A stretch of DNA of 64,000 bases from Tubiluchus corallicola (Eukaryota; Priapulida; Priapulimorpha; Priapulimorphida; Tubiluchidae), in contig JAQGDQ010000523.1 in assembly GCA_030141605.1 (NCBI GenBank), positions 1-64,000 of the forward strand, read 5' to 3'. Positions within the stretch are counted from its first letter, which is position 1. Every line of letters starts with the position of its first letter. The notes beneath the pieces are model-generated. The model was not told the DNA's origin. It made no database searches and saw only the letters and a list, made by a program, of their open reading frames with translations. Below, piece after piece: positions 43,801 through 56,800 of the stretch. A program made the position numbers and the translations under genes.

Positions 43801-46800
43801 TTAAGTCTTATAGCTTTATGTTTTGTATCTTTTCTCTGAATTAATGTCTTATAAATAATGTTTCTTGATTCGATTTGCAACAGCGTCATTCCATGTATAC
43901 TGAAAAAACGGTGACTGGTAATAAAGTCATCGAAAAGAAATCACAATTTTAGCTACGAAAAAAGTCACAGGGAAAAGCACAATTAATTTGTGGTGGCCGG
44001 AAAAGCCAAAATGTTGGCTAGGAAGGAAAGTCTGGTAATGAAACAAAAAAAATATTCAAGTCATTTAAGTGCCATAAACAATTAAAGTAATAAATGTATT
44101 GCCTAATATGTAATATTAGGCCTTTACCTAATTGTAATAAAACAGAAAATATTTTAAATCAGTTTTTCACAGGCAATACGTAACTTGTAGATATTGACAG
44201 CACTATTTATATATGGTGGCATTACATACATGTAAAAAGTCACATTTTGTTAAGTATCTTAAGGTTAGGATTATTTCTTGTTCCTGTGATTTTTTTAAGG
44301 TTGACTTTTTTACTTGGATTCGAAAAAACATTCCTGATTTTCCAATTTGAAGTTTAGAACAATTCATGTGTTTTGTCTAGGAAATTAAAAATCTAAAAAC
44401 GCGAAGAGTCATAACGGGAGACAAAGAAATCTGCAGCGCATTATGTACTGCGGAAGATTTTTATAAACGTAATTTTTGGAGGCTCATTAAATTAAATTGT
44501 CTGTGTTAGCATTTTCCCATGAGAACATTTCAAACACTCGTTCTTGCCTCTGTTATTAATTTCCATTCAATCTTCTAGTGAAAACACTTTAATTTCGCCC
44601 TCCCTTCAAATGCTAAACATTGTGCGTTACGTAAATGAGAAAATGACTGAGAAGAGATAAGCAACCTTGCCTGAACATGCGACTTAAATATTTCTTAGAG
44701 CTCATTACTGGGCGCTTGTCAAGTTTTTGCGTCGAGTTTCGTCGTCCTTGAAATCATTTTCGGCAGCTGTTGGCAAAGTTAAAAAGCTAAGAAAGAAAGA
44801 AACGTTGCAGAGCTAGTGGGAAAGGATTACCAAACAGTGCCTGGGAAAGGGTTCACCATTAAATCTCAACTGTGGCTGCATGTAAATAGGATAATGACCG
44901 AAGAATATAACGCAAGAAGAAAAAATATTATCTGTTTGATGTACCAGTCATCAGTTGATTGCATTTATCTGTTTATTTACACTTTTGTTATTACCTTTGC
45001 CAAGACGGTTATATTTTCATCGCCTATGATTTATTAATTAGTTGGCAAAATTATCCAAAAACTACTTTACCGATTATCGTGAAACGTTCTGAGGTGAGGT
45101 ATAAAGAATATCGCTTTCAATTTTGACAATTACTGACAAGAATTACGAAATAAAATCAATTTTTATTGATAAACTGTTGGCTTATATGCCTAACGTCGTA
45201 ATAAGCCACTGTAGAGAAATATCAGATGACGTCAAAACAGTGTACAATGTGTGACGTCGTAACAATTGTGTACAATGTGTGACGTCGTTACCTAAGCGGC
45301 ACACTGTTGTGTAGTTTTACTAGTTTAGTAATAATTATAGTCCACAAGTTTTGGCGGATGTCTGAACTCTGTTGAGTGACATTCCAGTGTATTTAGCGAA
45401 TTAGCAACGATGACAGTAAAACCTGAACATTTGTAATAAAAAAGCTCTAAACAAAGAATAGCATTAAAAATTTCCCAGTAAGTTAATAAAAAAAAATTAA
45501 AAGTGAACAGTTAGAGTGGAAGAGGTGTGCGTGGTGCTGTTGAGCTTTGGTCCTCTTGCCCTCAAGCAGTAATGGGAAAGCTTTGTTTGACAGGAAGTGC
45601 TGTTGATAGGAAAATCATTGTTGGGTTATTGATGAGCAACTCCCGTGCATCTTGTTCTGTGATCTGTTGCAGCTGTTGGGTTGGAAAAACTCAACTTGCA
45701 GGCTTGGTTACAGGATTTTTGCCTATTCCAGATGTAGAAATGAACACATGCCATACTTTAACACTATTAAACCCACAATAACAATAATTATTTGATTAGT
45801 GTTAGAACTATTTGATTATTTTTCACAGTGATTGTGACTATTAAATTTTATTCTCATCTTACCATGCATTTTTCAAATGTAATAATTTTGGTATCTCGTT
45901 CAAATAAACGTTCATTATTACCGAATGACGTAAATATTAAAACTGCGTTGATGTGACGTGACGTGTGTAACTCCACTAAAACGGATCTGATTAACTCTGC
46001 TGATATTAGCAACTTTACAGATCCCAAATCCATATGGCCTTAGCTCCATATATAAACAATTGCCTAACATTATATACAGTAACCCCTGCAATTTCTTCAG
46101 TCACCTGAGTTAACGAGTTAAGCTGATTTGCTCATACATGTATCATATTTTAAATCTAAATACATTTTTGTGCTACAAAGTTTTGTCAGTAGTTTGTCTT
46201 GTTCCATTATCAGTATGTCTGACTCTTGAATTTCAGTACCAATCGTTAGCATTAAGTATTGTAATGTTTCTTACAATGAATTATAAAAAAATAAAACTAA
46301 TTTTCCAAGAACCTGTCTTTCAACAAAGCGATTTGTACCATTGACATTATTTGGACAATAATCTGGATTGATGTTCTTTTAAGAAAGGGTATCTGTGAGG
46401 GCAATATTAGTTGGGGTGTCAAATGAAGAGTGCCTGTGCTTAGTTACCATACAAAAAGTGCAGAGCCTACTTCTTGACTGTTTATTTAGTCAATTTAACT
46501 AAAATATCTGAAAGCATAATGCCTGCAGAAAGTAATACTGTATTATTTAATATTTGTAAAGGTGCATTCCTAAACCACTCTTTACAAAGTTCTGTAAACT
46601 TTGTTGAATAGATAATAATCCACCTGGTATAAAATTATAAATTTATGAGTTATATCTCCCTTGCAGGACTCTTCGAGTGGGGACGATATAGAGATAGATT
46701 TGGACAATTTATTAGATTTAGATACAGACTCGGAACGACGGCAGTTTGTAGAGGTATGTCACTATATCAAGTTGCATGAAGTTGAAATCTTGATATTTAC

Positions 46801-48587
46801 CTTGCTAAGCTTTCACTACACTTTTGTTCGTAGATTTTTAAATTAAGTGCTTTTTGAGCAGAATTAAATGTGTGCAGCCGTATCAGGCCTTTTTTCGTAA
46901 ACATTTTAACATTGTCAATGTTTACTAACAGTACTAATATAGTACTGTACACACTGCAGTTCAATTAGGGCTAATACAGACAGTAATAGTTTTGTTATTA
47001 CAAGACAGTAATGTACTTGTGTAGTCCGCCTATCCTGTATTCTTGTTTAAGAGCAATCTTGTTGCTCATTTTACCAGTACAGCAATCCCAGTCCAGCATT
47101 AAAGGTGACAAAACTAGATTAGGTGGTTCCAGAAAACTGTCCAGTTCAGGACAAGAACCTCTCCAGCAATTTACTGATTGCTGACTATTATGTTCCACCA
47201 CACAGTAAAGTTAAGAACTTCTTTTGTTACTGTTACAGTGCAGTTTATCTGTTGGTATGTTTCTATCACGTGTGTATAACGATTACTTAATATTTTTCAG
47301 AATCTTTTGGTAGGCTGTCCTAAATCTAAAGATGTTGTAAATGTAAGTATTTTTCTTCATAATTTTTTCTCATTGCTATTTATTGATACTAATTTACAAT
47401 TAACACCAACAAAAGCACAATACAAATGTAACATAAATTGTATGGATGTGACATGGATTTGCATAAGGGGTGTGCCTGCTCCTGTTGTACGGCTTTGTTA
47501 TTTGACCTGTCGCTGCTCACTTGCACTTAAACATAAATTATTAGCTCATTAAAAGCTTCGTTATTCACAATAATTTACATTGTACACGAACATTTATAAA
47601 CGAACATTTTGTAAGCATTTCTCCTAGTCATTATATAGTGGCTACCGTGATACCACTCCCTGATATGATTTATCCTAGTTTGGCAAACAATGCACATTTT
47701 GTTTATAATATTGCTGGGTGGATCTTGGTCCAGATGGACCTTCAGCATTGTAACCTGTATATATGTGTTTTGTAGCCTGTCACAGTATTGTGAACTGTTT
47801 TAAATTTTGCTGTTGTATAGCTTTTACTCACTTTTCATATTTTTATACATTCTTCAAATAATTCTACTTCCAATGAGGTAAAAACTGTTTGTTCATCTTT
47901 TGTGCTTTATAACGCTCTATAATTTACGATTCAGTTTTGTGTTTGCTCGTCTTGTTACCGTGTAAGTTACTGTAGGTATTGTTCAACTCTGATATTTTAA
48001 TATTTTAGAGGATCCGCTTGTACCATAACCGATCAGCCACATTATGAATTTTGAATAAGATTTATCAGTTTACAATTTTTTCTCATAACTACTGTGTTAA
48101 GCAGAATCTGACTTAACTAAACATCTTCTGCATCAAAACTCAGCAATGAAAAATGTCTCACGATAATTTACAGTGGATTACTAGCCATGGGGAGACAATT
48201 TTTCAGTGACTTGAAATAATATTGTGCTTGTTATTTTTGGTTGAACATTACTGAGAAATAATGTTTGAAACTGTGCCAAGACAAATTCGCTCACTGTCCC
48301 ACTGAAAATACGTATACTGGGGTAGTTCATTAACGTAAAGATAAAATACACGTTTGTGCATACAGATTCCTTTCCGTCTGACTCGTTTGACCAGAATCAT
48401 TTAGGTCAGACTCCTTTAGGTCCTAAATGTAGCTTATGTTTATGTAATATGTAAGAGCCTAAAAGATGACTGATCTTGTCTTTAAGTTGTTTCAAATAAC
48501 AGTTTAGTTGTCTTTTTGTCATCACAAACTATTTTCTCTTTTTAGAATTTCATAGAAAATCTTCTTACCAAAGCAAAGACATTGTAG
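34802..48587 (+). CDS. PPP1R14: PPP1R14 family (PHI-1/CPI-17-like) protein phosphatase 1 inhibitor
   Basis: Four exons join in phase: 34802-35011, 46667-46753, 47301-47342 and 48546-48587, giving 126 aa. The core reads 'KKYLTAKYGQHQMALIRKRL' then 'VETWLFDNLQDLYTN', and the later exons give 'DIEIDLDNLLDLDTDSERRQ', 'NLLVGCPKSKDVVN' and 'NFIENLLTKAKTL'. This is the complete PHIN domain of PP1 inhibitors, with near-normal length for PHI-1. Thr35 in 'LTAKY' aligns with the activating phospho-Thr38 of CPI-17. The Asp that follows the conserved KY in CPI-17 is Gly here. The family controls myosin phosphatase and PP1 when phosphorylated by PKC/ROCK. ATG 34,802 is the first in-frame Met. Intron 1 is 11.6 kb and carries an opposite-strand gene and a LINE fragment. 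Confidence 0.9.
35135..35800 (-). mobile_element. LINE reverse-transcriptase C-terminal fragment, decayed
   Basis: Translated pieces on the minus strand, in order, are 'NLGVLIINNMKWKLHVEHI', 'LYKAVVRPILEYGCVVWSP' and 'HFFSSCVVGPWNSLNSETV'. These are the standard C-terminal segments of CR1/Jockey-like non-LTR RTs. They fall in different frames with internal deletions, so this is a dead copy in PPP1R14 intron 1. Confidence 0.8.
38226..40990 (-). CDS. Secreted repetitive Gly/Tyr-rich protein (shell-matrix-like), nested gene
   Basis: Three coding exons join in phase on the complement: 40990-40955, 39970-39918 and 39402-38226 (421 aa). A signal peptide begins 'MNSLVTLLLLGCAASVFG'. It is followed by tandem GYGRGLGYG units (about residues 45-90), a middle part rich in Ala, Gln, Ser and Arg, an 'AGAGAVIDAGAG' repeat, a second Gly/Tyr block ('GAGYGAGYGAGYGTGYGG') and an acidic end, 'CGDDDDDDDNDDNKLGY'. 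Cys is almost absent outside the signal peptide and 'RCADCG'. Composition and layout resemble extracellular structural proteins such as shematrins (shell matrix) or cuticle, tube or byssus Gly-rich proteins. No catalytic domain is visible. It lies inside intron 1 of PPP1R14 on the opposite strand and has its own non-coding exon and TATA box. The function is inferred from composition only. Confidence 0.8.
41634..41685 (-). other. Non-coding first exon of the Gly/Tyr-rich gene
   Basis: A strong donor, 'tttacag|gtaagt', lies at 41,634/41,633 on the minus strand. Its start, near 41,685, is estimated from the TATA box about 30 bases upstream. It would splice to the acceptor 'aacttacag' just before the ATG at 40,990. 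Confidence 0.6.
41709..41716 (-). promoter_or_regulatory. TATA box of the Gly/Tyr-rich gene
   Basis: TATAAAAC on the minus strand, about 75 bases before the donor of the non-coding exon and just downstream of 'taggta', is the only well-placed TATA box in the window. TATA promoters suit a strongly, tissue-specifically expressed secreted protein. Confidence 0.6.
43282..43449. repeat. Perfect 84-bp tandem duplication
   Basis: Bases 43,282-43,365 are repeated exactly at 43,366-43,449. It lies in PPP1R14 intron 1, upstream of the Gly/Tyr-rich gene's promoter. Confidence 0.95.
45227..45291. repeat. CRE palindrome followed by a 24-base direct repeat containing CRE-like halves
   Basis: A perfect TGACGTCA lies at 45,227-45,234. 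The unit 'gtgtacaatgtgtgacgtcg' then occurs twice, 29 bases apart, each time ending in a TGACGTCG. It lies in PPP1R14 intron 1, about 1.4 kb before exon 2. Confidence 0.6.
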
Positions 48588-50782
48588 CGTGCGCAGTAGT
48601 GCCATCTACATTGCGAAAATGGTACTTTTGGTACCTATTACTGGTCAAGTGACTGGACAAAATAATTACACATTTGATTAATATAGAAGCTTGTGAACTG
48701 TTGTATATGAGAAAAGAATTGCAGTGTGTACAGATTCTTTTCAGTAATGTATATTAAGCTTTTCAGCTGCTTCCTGTTTGTGAGCATGTAAGGACGGTTA
48801 GTGAAAGGCGTTTTAATATCTAATACTCAAGTTAAGATAGCTCGGAACTTTGTGAAACGTGGTAAGGACCTGTTTAGGCAATTTTTGTGAAGAAACAAAA
48901 AGTTCAGTTCAGCACTAAAATATTTAGATTCACAACATTATTATTAAAGAAGTTACAAGCTCTTTTTCAAGTGCCTTTAACTGTGCAATAATTGACGCAT
49001 TAGGAGTTAACACTTCTAGGGGCACACGCTCTCATCATTTGCAACATCACCTTTCTTCATATTTCGAAATGTAAAGAAACTTTGTCTCACCTTGACAACT
49101 GTACATAACTATAACACCATGCATTATTTGTTTGTAAACAAATTGTTATTATTATGATTGCTGATAAATGGAATTATTTGATTGTAAACAAATGGAAACC
49201 GTTAACACAATTTTATCACTGCACTATCAGTCCAGTTCATATTAAAATGAGTATAGATAGTAGATGTCTATAGTTTAAAAGTAATTGTTGTGTTATTAAT
49301 ACTGTATATTCAGTATTTTCACTATCAGGGACCCTGGAAAAGGTTTTATTAAGTTGTACAGTAAGAAATATATCAGGCATCTGTTTGTGTAATTTTTTCG
49401 GAATGGGAGGGCATCAGTTACTATTCTAAGTGTTCTTCCACCTAGGAGCGAAAAACAAAAATGGCTAGAAAGTTATTGTTCGAAATTTTGTTATTACAGA
49501 CTGTTGAAAATTTCAATATTTAACTTACTCTCTTGATATTATATTTTAATCTTGACTCCTTGCCTTAATAGAAGTTGATCTCAATAAATACTCCAAAGAA
49601 AATTATTTTAATAGTGGCCTTTTTCTGTTACATGGTAATCACACTGTTACATGTATCTCTGATTGATGTTGCTCAATAGTAAAAACATAATTTGAAGAAC
49701 TTTGAATCCTTAATGTGTTGAGTGTGCTGACAATTTGCGATGCACAAAGGCAGGGTTCGAACCACCTTAAAAATGTTTAACATCGAGTATTAGGTCAGAA
49801 GAAGATGAGAATTTTGCATTTTATTTTGGAAATTGATTGCTATTGTAATAGCTGGTGATTAAAGAATGTAAGATTCTTAGAATTTGTTTGGCAACTACAA
49901 AAACATTTAGCAATTCTCAGACATATAACCCGACAAACGGTACAGTAAACTTGAGAGCCCCGGTACAACACTGTATGCCAAACATTAGTTGTTTGTACAG
50001 AATTCCAGTTGTACATTTGTGTTTACATTGGTTTTAGCTAAAAAAATTATGCTTTATTTTTTAATTGAAAAAATGGGCATACTTACTTATCTGTTAGAAT
50101 TTTATATTCTTGCCCTATTGTAAATTTGTTATAAATCGATAAGTATATGAAAAGGCAGTTTTATCTTTGTGTCTTAGTAGGATTTATTAGTTTTATCATG
50201 TATTTTACACTTTACACTCATTGTATTAGACAGGTGTGCACAATTTTTCAACCAATCACTACTATACCAAAGTTTATTTGATAGTCTCTATTTATTTTTA
50301 ATTTATATCTTAATTTTAAAGGAAAACAGGTCTGTATACTTGATCATTTGTGTTATTCTTGAAGTGCACGGTACTCTTATTATCTAAACGATTAATTAGT
50401 ATAATAATTAGTGAACAGCATTATATTAAGCAATTTTACTTTTGAAATTATTTGTCCACATTGGTTGTAAAAAAACAGTAAATGATATTGTAACAATTGT
50501 TTGCATTCTTATTTACGTGAGTAGCTTTGAAGTATTTGTGTTTAAGCAATTCTATTTGATAATTTAATTAGCCCAATAGACAATTTTGAAAACATAATAC
50601 TTTCAACTATTTCTTGCCATCAGATGTATAAAATATGCAATAAATTGGTAATACTACAGTCATAACCTGTTGTGGTCTGCAGAACTGTATAGTTTAACCC
50701 AAGTCTGATTTTAGCATTTATAACCTGTCAGGTTGAAGGGCATCACAAATTGTCACTAAATTGCTGTCCACAAGTTCAATAA
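48588..50782. other. Convergent intergenic region, PPP1R14 to EEF1G
   Basis: The region is AT-rich and should contain the 3' UTR of PPP1R14. I saw no coding exon or recognisable repeat on either strand. Confidence 0.5.
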
Positions 50783-50788
50783 TTTATT
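50783..50788 (-). terminator. Poly(A) signal of EEF1G
   Basis: AATAAA on the minus strand, about 40 bases after the EEF1G stop codon. Such a short 3' UTR is usual for translation-factor genes. Confidence 0.6.
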
Positions 50789-50825
50789 GTACCTTGTCAA
50801 AACAATAGAATTCATACAGAAATTA

Positions 50826-53800
50826 CTATTTATAAATCTTTCCTTGGTTGAACTTTTTTCCATCGAAATCTCCTTCCCAAGCCCAGTACTCGTTCACCAT
50901 TTTCTTTGTCTTCTCGTCATCTGGATCTAACTTGGTCCACTTGTATGACTCGTAATCAATTTGCCAATCAGGTGACAGCTAAAATATAAAAATGTAGCAT
51001 CATTGCTAAAATGTACTTCAGCACTTTTCTACTATAATATTTTTGTCTAAAAATAAATTTTTACAAGTGACTATCTGCAGGCTGTAATGAAAACTTAAAA
51101 CCTAGAACACATCACGTGAATGTCTAATTCATCTGCAGTACAAAAGTTGAGTACAAGAAGTCCTGTACTAGTGAAATTTGATCGTAAAGGTTAACTACTT
51201 TCACAAAAATCAAATACATGTAATTCATTTTGGGGCACTTACAGTAAAAGCCAGCTCGTGGCCCCTCCAAATCCAGATCCCTGAAATTGTACTGTTATTG
51301 TTCTCTCCAAAAACACAAACACTGGCAAACGCGTTCTTTCTCATTTTATCGAGCCTCTGAAACATGCCTGAAAAAGAATCGATAATTATCATTCGATATG
51401 ATTGGAAGTGGGTGGTTAATTCATTGAAGACAAGAAACATTGAAAAACTGTGAAACAAACCTAGATATGTACCCACCGTTTAGTGTAAGCATGCACATAC
51501 TGGTTAAAGTCATGCAGTTGGCCAAATTACCGAATCAGGTCTGAAACCCAATTTTAAACCTTGCAGTCAAAATGAATACTACCTAAGACTGCTACAAATA
51601 TACGGAGTGCCACCATCGCAAAGTTTTGTTGTGCTTGTAAGACACTGGTGTATTCTTGGTACTAACTAACCTTAATAATACATTAAAGACTGTGCAGATC
51701 GATTTACTATTTAAACCACTTACCACCAATAAGATTACAACTCATGAAGACAAGTGTTAAATCCTCTGGATATTGGTATTCGCTGTACCAAATTGAGTAA
51801 TTTTCCTTGTCAAAGTTTTCCCAAAAATAGGGTATAGCTACTTCGACAGTGTCTTCATTAGAATAACATTTTTTCCAGTCATCCATCACGAAAGTCCTAC
51901 AAAATATAGAAATATCAATTTTATCGTTGAAAGCATGTTTTTTCAAGCCTGCCAGAATCAGAAACGGCATTTAAATCATTTGCAGTAAACTCCACATAAC
52001 TCAAAGTCGCATAACTCAAATTTTTGCTAACTAAAGAATTTTAGCGAAACGGATGAAATCCTTTGTTTTGTCCACAAAAATAATTGCTTGACTCAAAATT
52101 TTGCCTAACTCAAATAAAAAACTATGGTTCATTTAACCAAAATACATGTATTTTATTTTGCCTAACTCAAAAATGCAATTTATACTATAGAAAGTATAGA
52201 AAGTACTATAGTACTACAGAAAGTTTCGTACCACTCAAAAACAGTATAGTCTTCCCGGAAAATTCTGATGTCTTACAAGTCGCCCCCCCCCCCCATTACT
52301 TTTTTATTGTCATATTGTTTAACAGTGTTGTGTACGTGTCCTTTTGTAACATAAAATAATCGTGTTTCACTACGTAATTTGTTATTCTTTATGTAACTGT
52401 CATCAAATCACGTCGTTTATGTATAGAAGAGTTGACTTTCTGCCTTCTATTTAGCTGGAGGAGGAATCTAAAGTTTCTATGCTGGAAAATGGCACATCGC
52501 CTAACTCAAATAATTGGATAACTCAGTTTTTTCGGTCCAGTTGGATGTAAAGTCATGTCCAAATGCACAAATGAATCATATTTACTCAGAAAGCCAAGCT
52601 CTTTGTAGCAAGCATAAACCTCGCTGCATAGCATATATACAATCATATTAAATAACTTTCGGGCAAAATTTTATATGAAAATCTTATTCACTTTTGATGG
52701 AATGTATATAATTATCAGTCAGATATTTTTTCAAGCCATCATGCACTATGGCAAAATAGGAGACAAACTCCAATGCCTAGATTGTACACTATCAACAATT
52801 CTGTCTTCCAGCCAATGATGTCAAAAGCTTTAAAGGCCAAGTTAGTTGACAAAAGTCTCAAAAAGAGGGCATGACCTTTGTTTATAAAACTTTTCCCTAA
52901 GCACACAGCAGCTTCAAGTAGGACGGACTTGATGCTGGTGCACAAATAGCGATTGCTAAAAGTACGTTGAAAGCACTGTAACGAGCGTACATTGATTTTG
53001 AATCAATTTTTACAGAACATAACTCATGCATTGCGTGCAGACGGCTTTTTGTTGTTTTTGAACGATATTTGTAGCTTCGGTAAATTTTTTACAACTAATA
53101 AATGGCATCTGAATAGTTTAACAGATTTACACTTTCTGATCATTCAAGAAGATGATTTTTAAATACCCTTTGGGAAAGGCCATAAATGGATCCTTTGACT
53201 TTGGTTCCTCTGCCATAGCTTTCTCCGTTTCATCCATCTCTTCTTCTGGCTCCGCCTCCTTTGCTTTTTTCTCAGACTTTTCTTTTTTATCTGGCTTCTC
53301 TTTCTTTTCCTCTTTCTTCTTCTCCTAAGAAAAGGAAGTCCTTCTGTTAGTAAACTTGATCAGTCGTCAACTCAATATGAGCAGAATATTCATGAATGTA
53401 TGCTGCATAACACAAGCAAAGTAACTACATGTTAAGCGGCATTTACCAGACATCAAGAATACGTTATACGTTATTGTGTATCTAGCTGCGTATAAACAGC
53501 TAAGTAGAAATAGTAATAATGCAGGCCTAAGATACGGGTTCATTGAAAACAATACAAAGTAATTTTTTACAATAACACATTTCAAGTGTCTGGTAAATGC
53601 CGCTTTAATATTCTCAGCAATGCTAAGTGTGATGCTAAAAATGGGCATCAAACTATTATCACAACCCGCTTACGTTGCCCAAAAAGCATTTGCAGATTTG
53701 TTTCCTTTGTGCTGCAAAAAAACTATAAAGTTTGTAATACAGTGCAACAGCTACTGTAAGCAATTTACAATCAGCTCATTGGCACTTCACTCTGTCTCAG

Positions 53801-56800
53801 ATTTGCTAAGAGCATGAAAACATTAGTACCCGATCGAACTGCACTAGACAAATTAGATCAATATGATTTGGTTCCAAATGTTCAGCAGGCAAGAGGTTCG
53901 CTGTATCACCTGATCGTAGTTAATTATTTCAACTAATAACGGCCGTATTAATGAATGCTCTGTAAAAAGAACACGAAATATGCTGCTAAAATATCATTTT
54001 CGTTTAACAAGGCAAATTACCACACTGACGTTATGTTTCCAACATCCAAGAACTGAAATTCTCAAAACACCCAGCAGTGAAACTCGAAGCAAATCACACA
54101 AAAAAACAAGAATTAATTTTTTTAACTTCTTTACCTTCAATTTTCACTTTTGTTTACAAAACTGAAATTGCACCTAGTAAAAAATATGCATTTCTATGGC
54201 CCTATACCTGTATGCAGGGTAACAGAATGCGTACGATGAGTCAGGATAATGTTTTGATTTTAGAATTATTAATTTTATAATGACTACCAGAGCACAATTG
54301 TAAGTTATAACAAAGTTGTAAAGAGCATCGAGATCACTCGTTGTGATGCGCTATATAAATGATAATTTATTATTAGTAGTAACAGTAAAGGCTAAGCAAT
54401 TTCTAAAAATTGGCAAAAATATTTTCTGAAGTTTACAACTAACTATATAAAAAAACAATAATTAGCTTACCTGCTTGGATTTTTCCTGCTTCTGATCTTT
54501 CTTATGAAGCTCTTGATACTTCTTGGCTATACAAAAACAAGTAGAACCATATATATTGCAAGATCAAATGACAACAAAATATTGATCTAAGCGGCTGATG
54601 CAATAGGAGACGTACTTGAAGCAAGTACTCAAAGAGCTACATTTCACTTACTGCAGGAAAATTGCACCACAAATTCATGACGTAGCTAAAACTGAGCTCA
54701 GTATACAAGAGTGCTAAATCAAGATTTCAATTTAAAGATTTGAATTTACCAATAACGCACAAAAATTTTTATTTATTACGTTTCTTCTCAGGTTATAACA
54801 CAAATTTTAAAGAAACACTTCTTACACAAACAACAGATTTTGTTTTTGCATGTCATGATCTTCTGTGTTATAGGTTTTTCAATACGTCAGTGCGCACCCG
54901 TTTCTACAATGACATATACTTTCTATGCATTACTGGCATTTAACATTATACACTGACAAATTTAACAATGTCAAAAACATAGTAAGAAAAGGTACAGAAG
55001 AAAGCTGACTGTATTCTTACCATCAAACTGCTTCATTTTTGTACAAAGGTGTCTTTCGCCAATCACAGTCAAAACCTCAGGCTGATTTATAACAGTAGTG
55101 AACCACCGGGTTACGTTTCCAAAAGGCTCTCGGAAAGAAGGTTCCAGAACGTTTTCGTATAAAATAAGCAGATCGCAAGCCACAGAAATATCAGCCTGTG
55201 AAATACGTTCGCCAACTAAAAATGTTCGTGTCTTGAGGTGAGCATTTAATACTCCTAATGCTTGTTTGATGCGCTCTTTTGCATCCTCGCATGCCTGTTT
55301 AAAACGAAATGAAAGATTTTAACAATAATATAACCCCAGTGGCACAGACCTCAATAATAGCAAAGTACCTGCAAGCATTAAAACAGACAAGGTAAGTAGC
55401 TCATCACAACAGAGGACTGAGCAAATAATCTACTTCAAAAGGAAGTGCAGTTTCGCAATTTAGTTATCCAAGCAGTCCGTCACTTGTAGAATTCCATTTC
55501 CCCATTTCAAATGTCCTTTAAGGTTATTTCATGTTTTGTCTACTCTAAGGATGTTCATCGATGGTCCTAAGCCATGTCAACAAATTGACGTAGCCATGTC
55601 AAGTCGCGTCGACATTTATTGATAATTAAAATAGTCTGCATGTTTAATACGGCAGTGTTTGCAGACCAGCAATAATTTGACCCTCAAATTCTCCGAGCGA
55701 CACTTACGGTATTTGAAGTAAATCATTTTTTCTAACCTAGACATCAGTTTAGCTATTTACTGTGGCATATTGAAATTAAGAAGTATGTTTTGCACTGTAA
55801 CTGCAGAAAGCACAGACATATAAGCTTATTGTGAAGATATTTAAAACATGGTAAAATTAATGGTTTAATTAAATAATCTCTTTAACAGCTAACTATTACT
55901 AAAACCGTGATCAACTTTGCAGTAATAACATAACAGCATTAAGAAAAATCATTGTTCAATTATCAACCAAGTTTGACGTCATTCGTCAAATGAATTACTC
56001 AAGCTTTTGACTGTCATTATATAACCATGCCGCACTACCCACATGATAACTCGTACGCTTCAAACTTACAGACTGATATATAGTCACTGATTTTTAAACA
56101 TGGAAGAATGCTTTAATTGAAATTTTAGCAGTAATTTGAGAACAGACAGTTTTCTTAACCTATTTGTAAAAAAAACTGATCATACTTGCTTATTATACTG
56201 TATAATGCCAAGGCAGGGAAACACCCAAGTGCAGGCTGCCGGCGTAATTTCATTATCACCAAAGCTAATCCACTGTAACACCCGTGCAGCATCTTCGCCA
56301 GTAACGCCTCTTAGCGCAGCATTGCCAACTAAATGCAACCAAATTACATCTTTAAAATATAAAAACCATTCTGAATTGCCTAAAAGCCATACAAATGCAC
56401 AGAACTTCAGATAATGGCTAGTGCAGTAAGTTATTAATGGCTAGTTAACTCAATGATGTCCAATGAACTTTCATTAATGATTATTGTAGGCTACACTATC
56501 TGTTAGCTATCTGTAACTGCTTCATAAATTTCAAAATATTACCATACTTACGAGTCTACACAGTACAGTGAGAATATAACGTACACATACTGTACATAAT
56601 AGTGATGAGACAACGTCATTAGTTAGACAAATGGAGTTAATTTATGATTTTATGCCATTGCTCAATAATGCAAGATTTTCGGGCAAAATTACTAGCGACG
56701 GAATCCTTTGTAATCCAGTTCAACATAAATTAAACCAAACATGGCCAAATTCAAGAACACAAATTAGCCAAAACAAGCCAAATGCATAAAGCGAATTCAA

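Noticed and set aside
45527-45781. 84-residue frame in PPP1R14 intron 1
   Set aside because: No recognisable motif and no splice continuity; intronic.
51990-52560. Complete DNA transposon with TIRs
   Set aside because: The TAACTCAAA motifs occur in direct orientation at both ends, so no inverted termini could be defined; kept only as an unclassified repeat.
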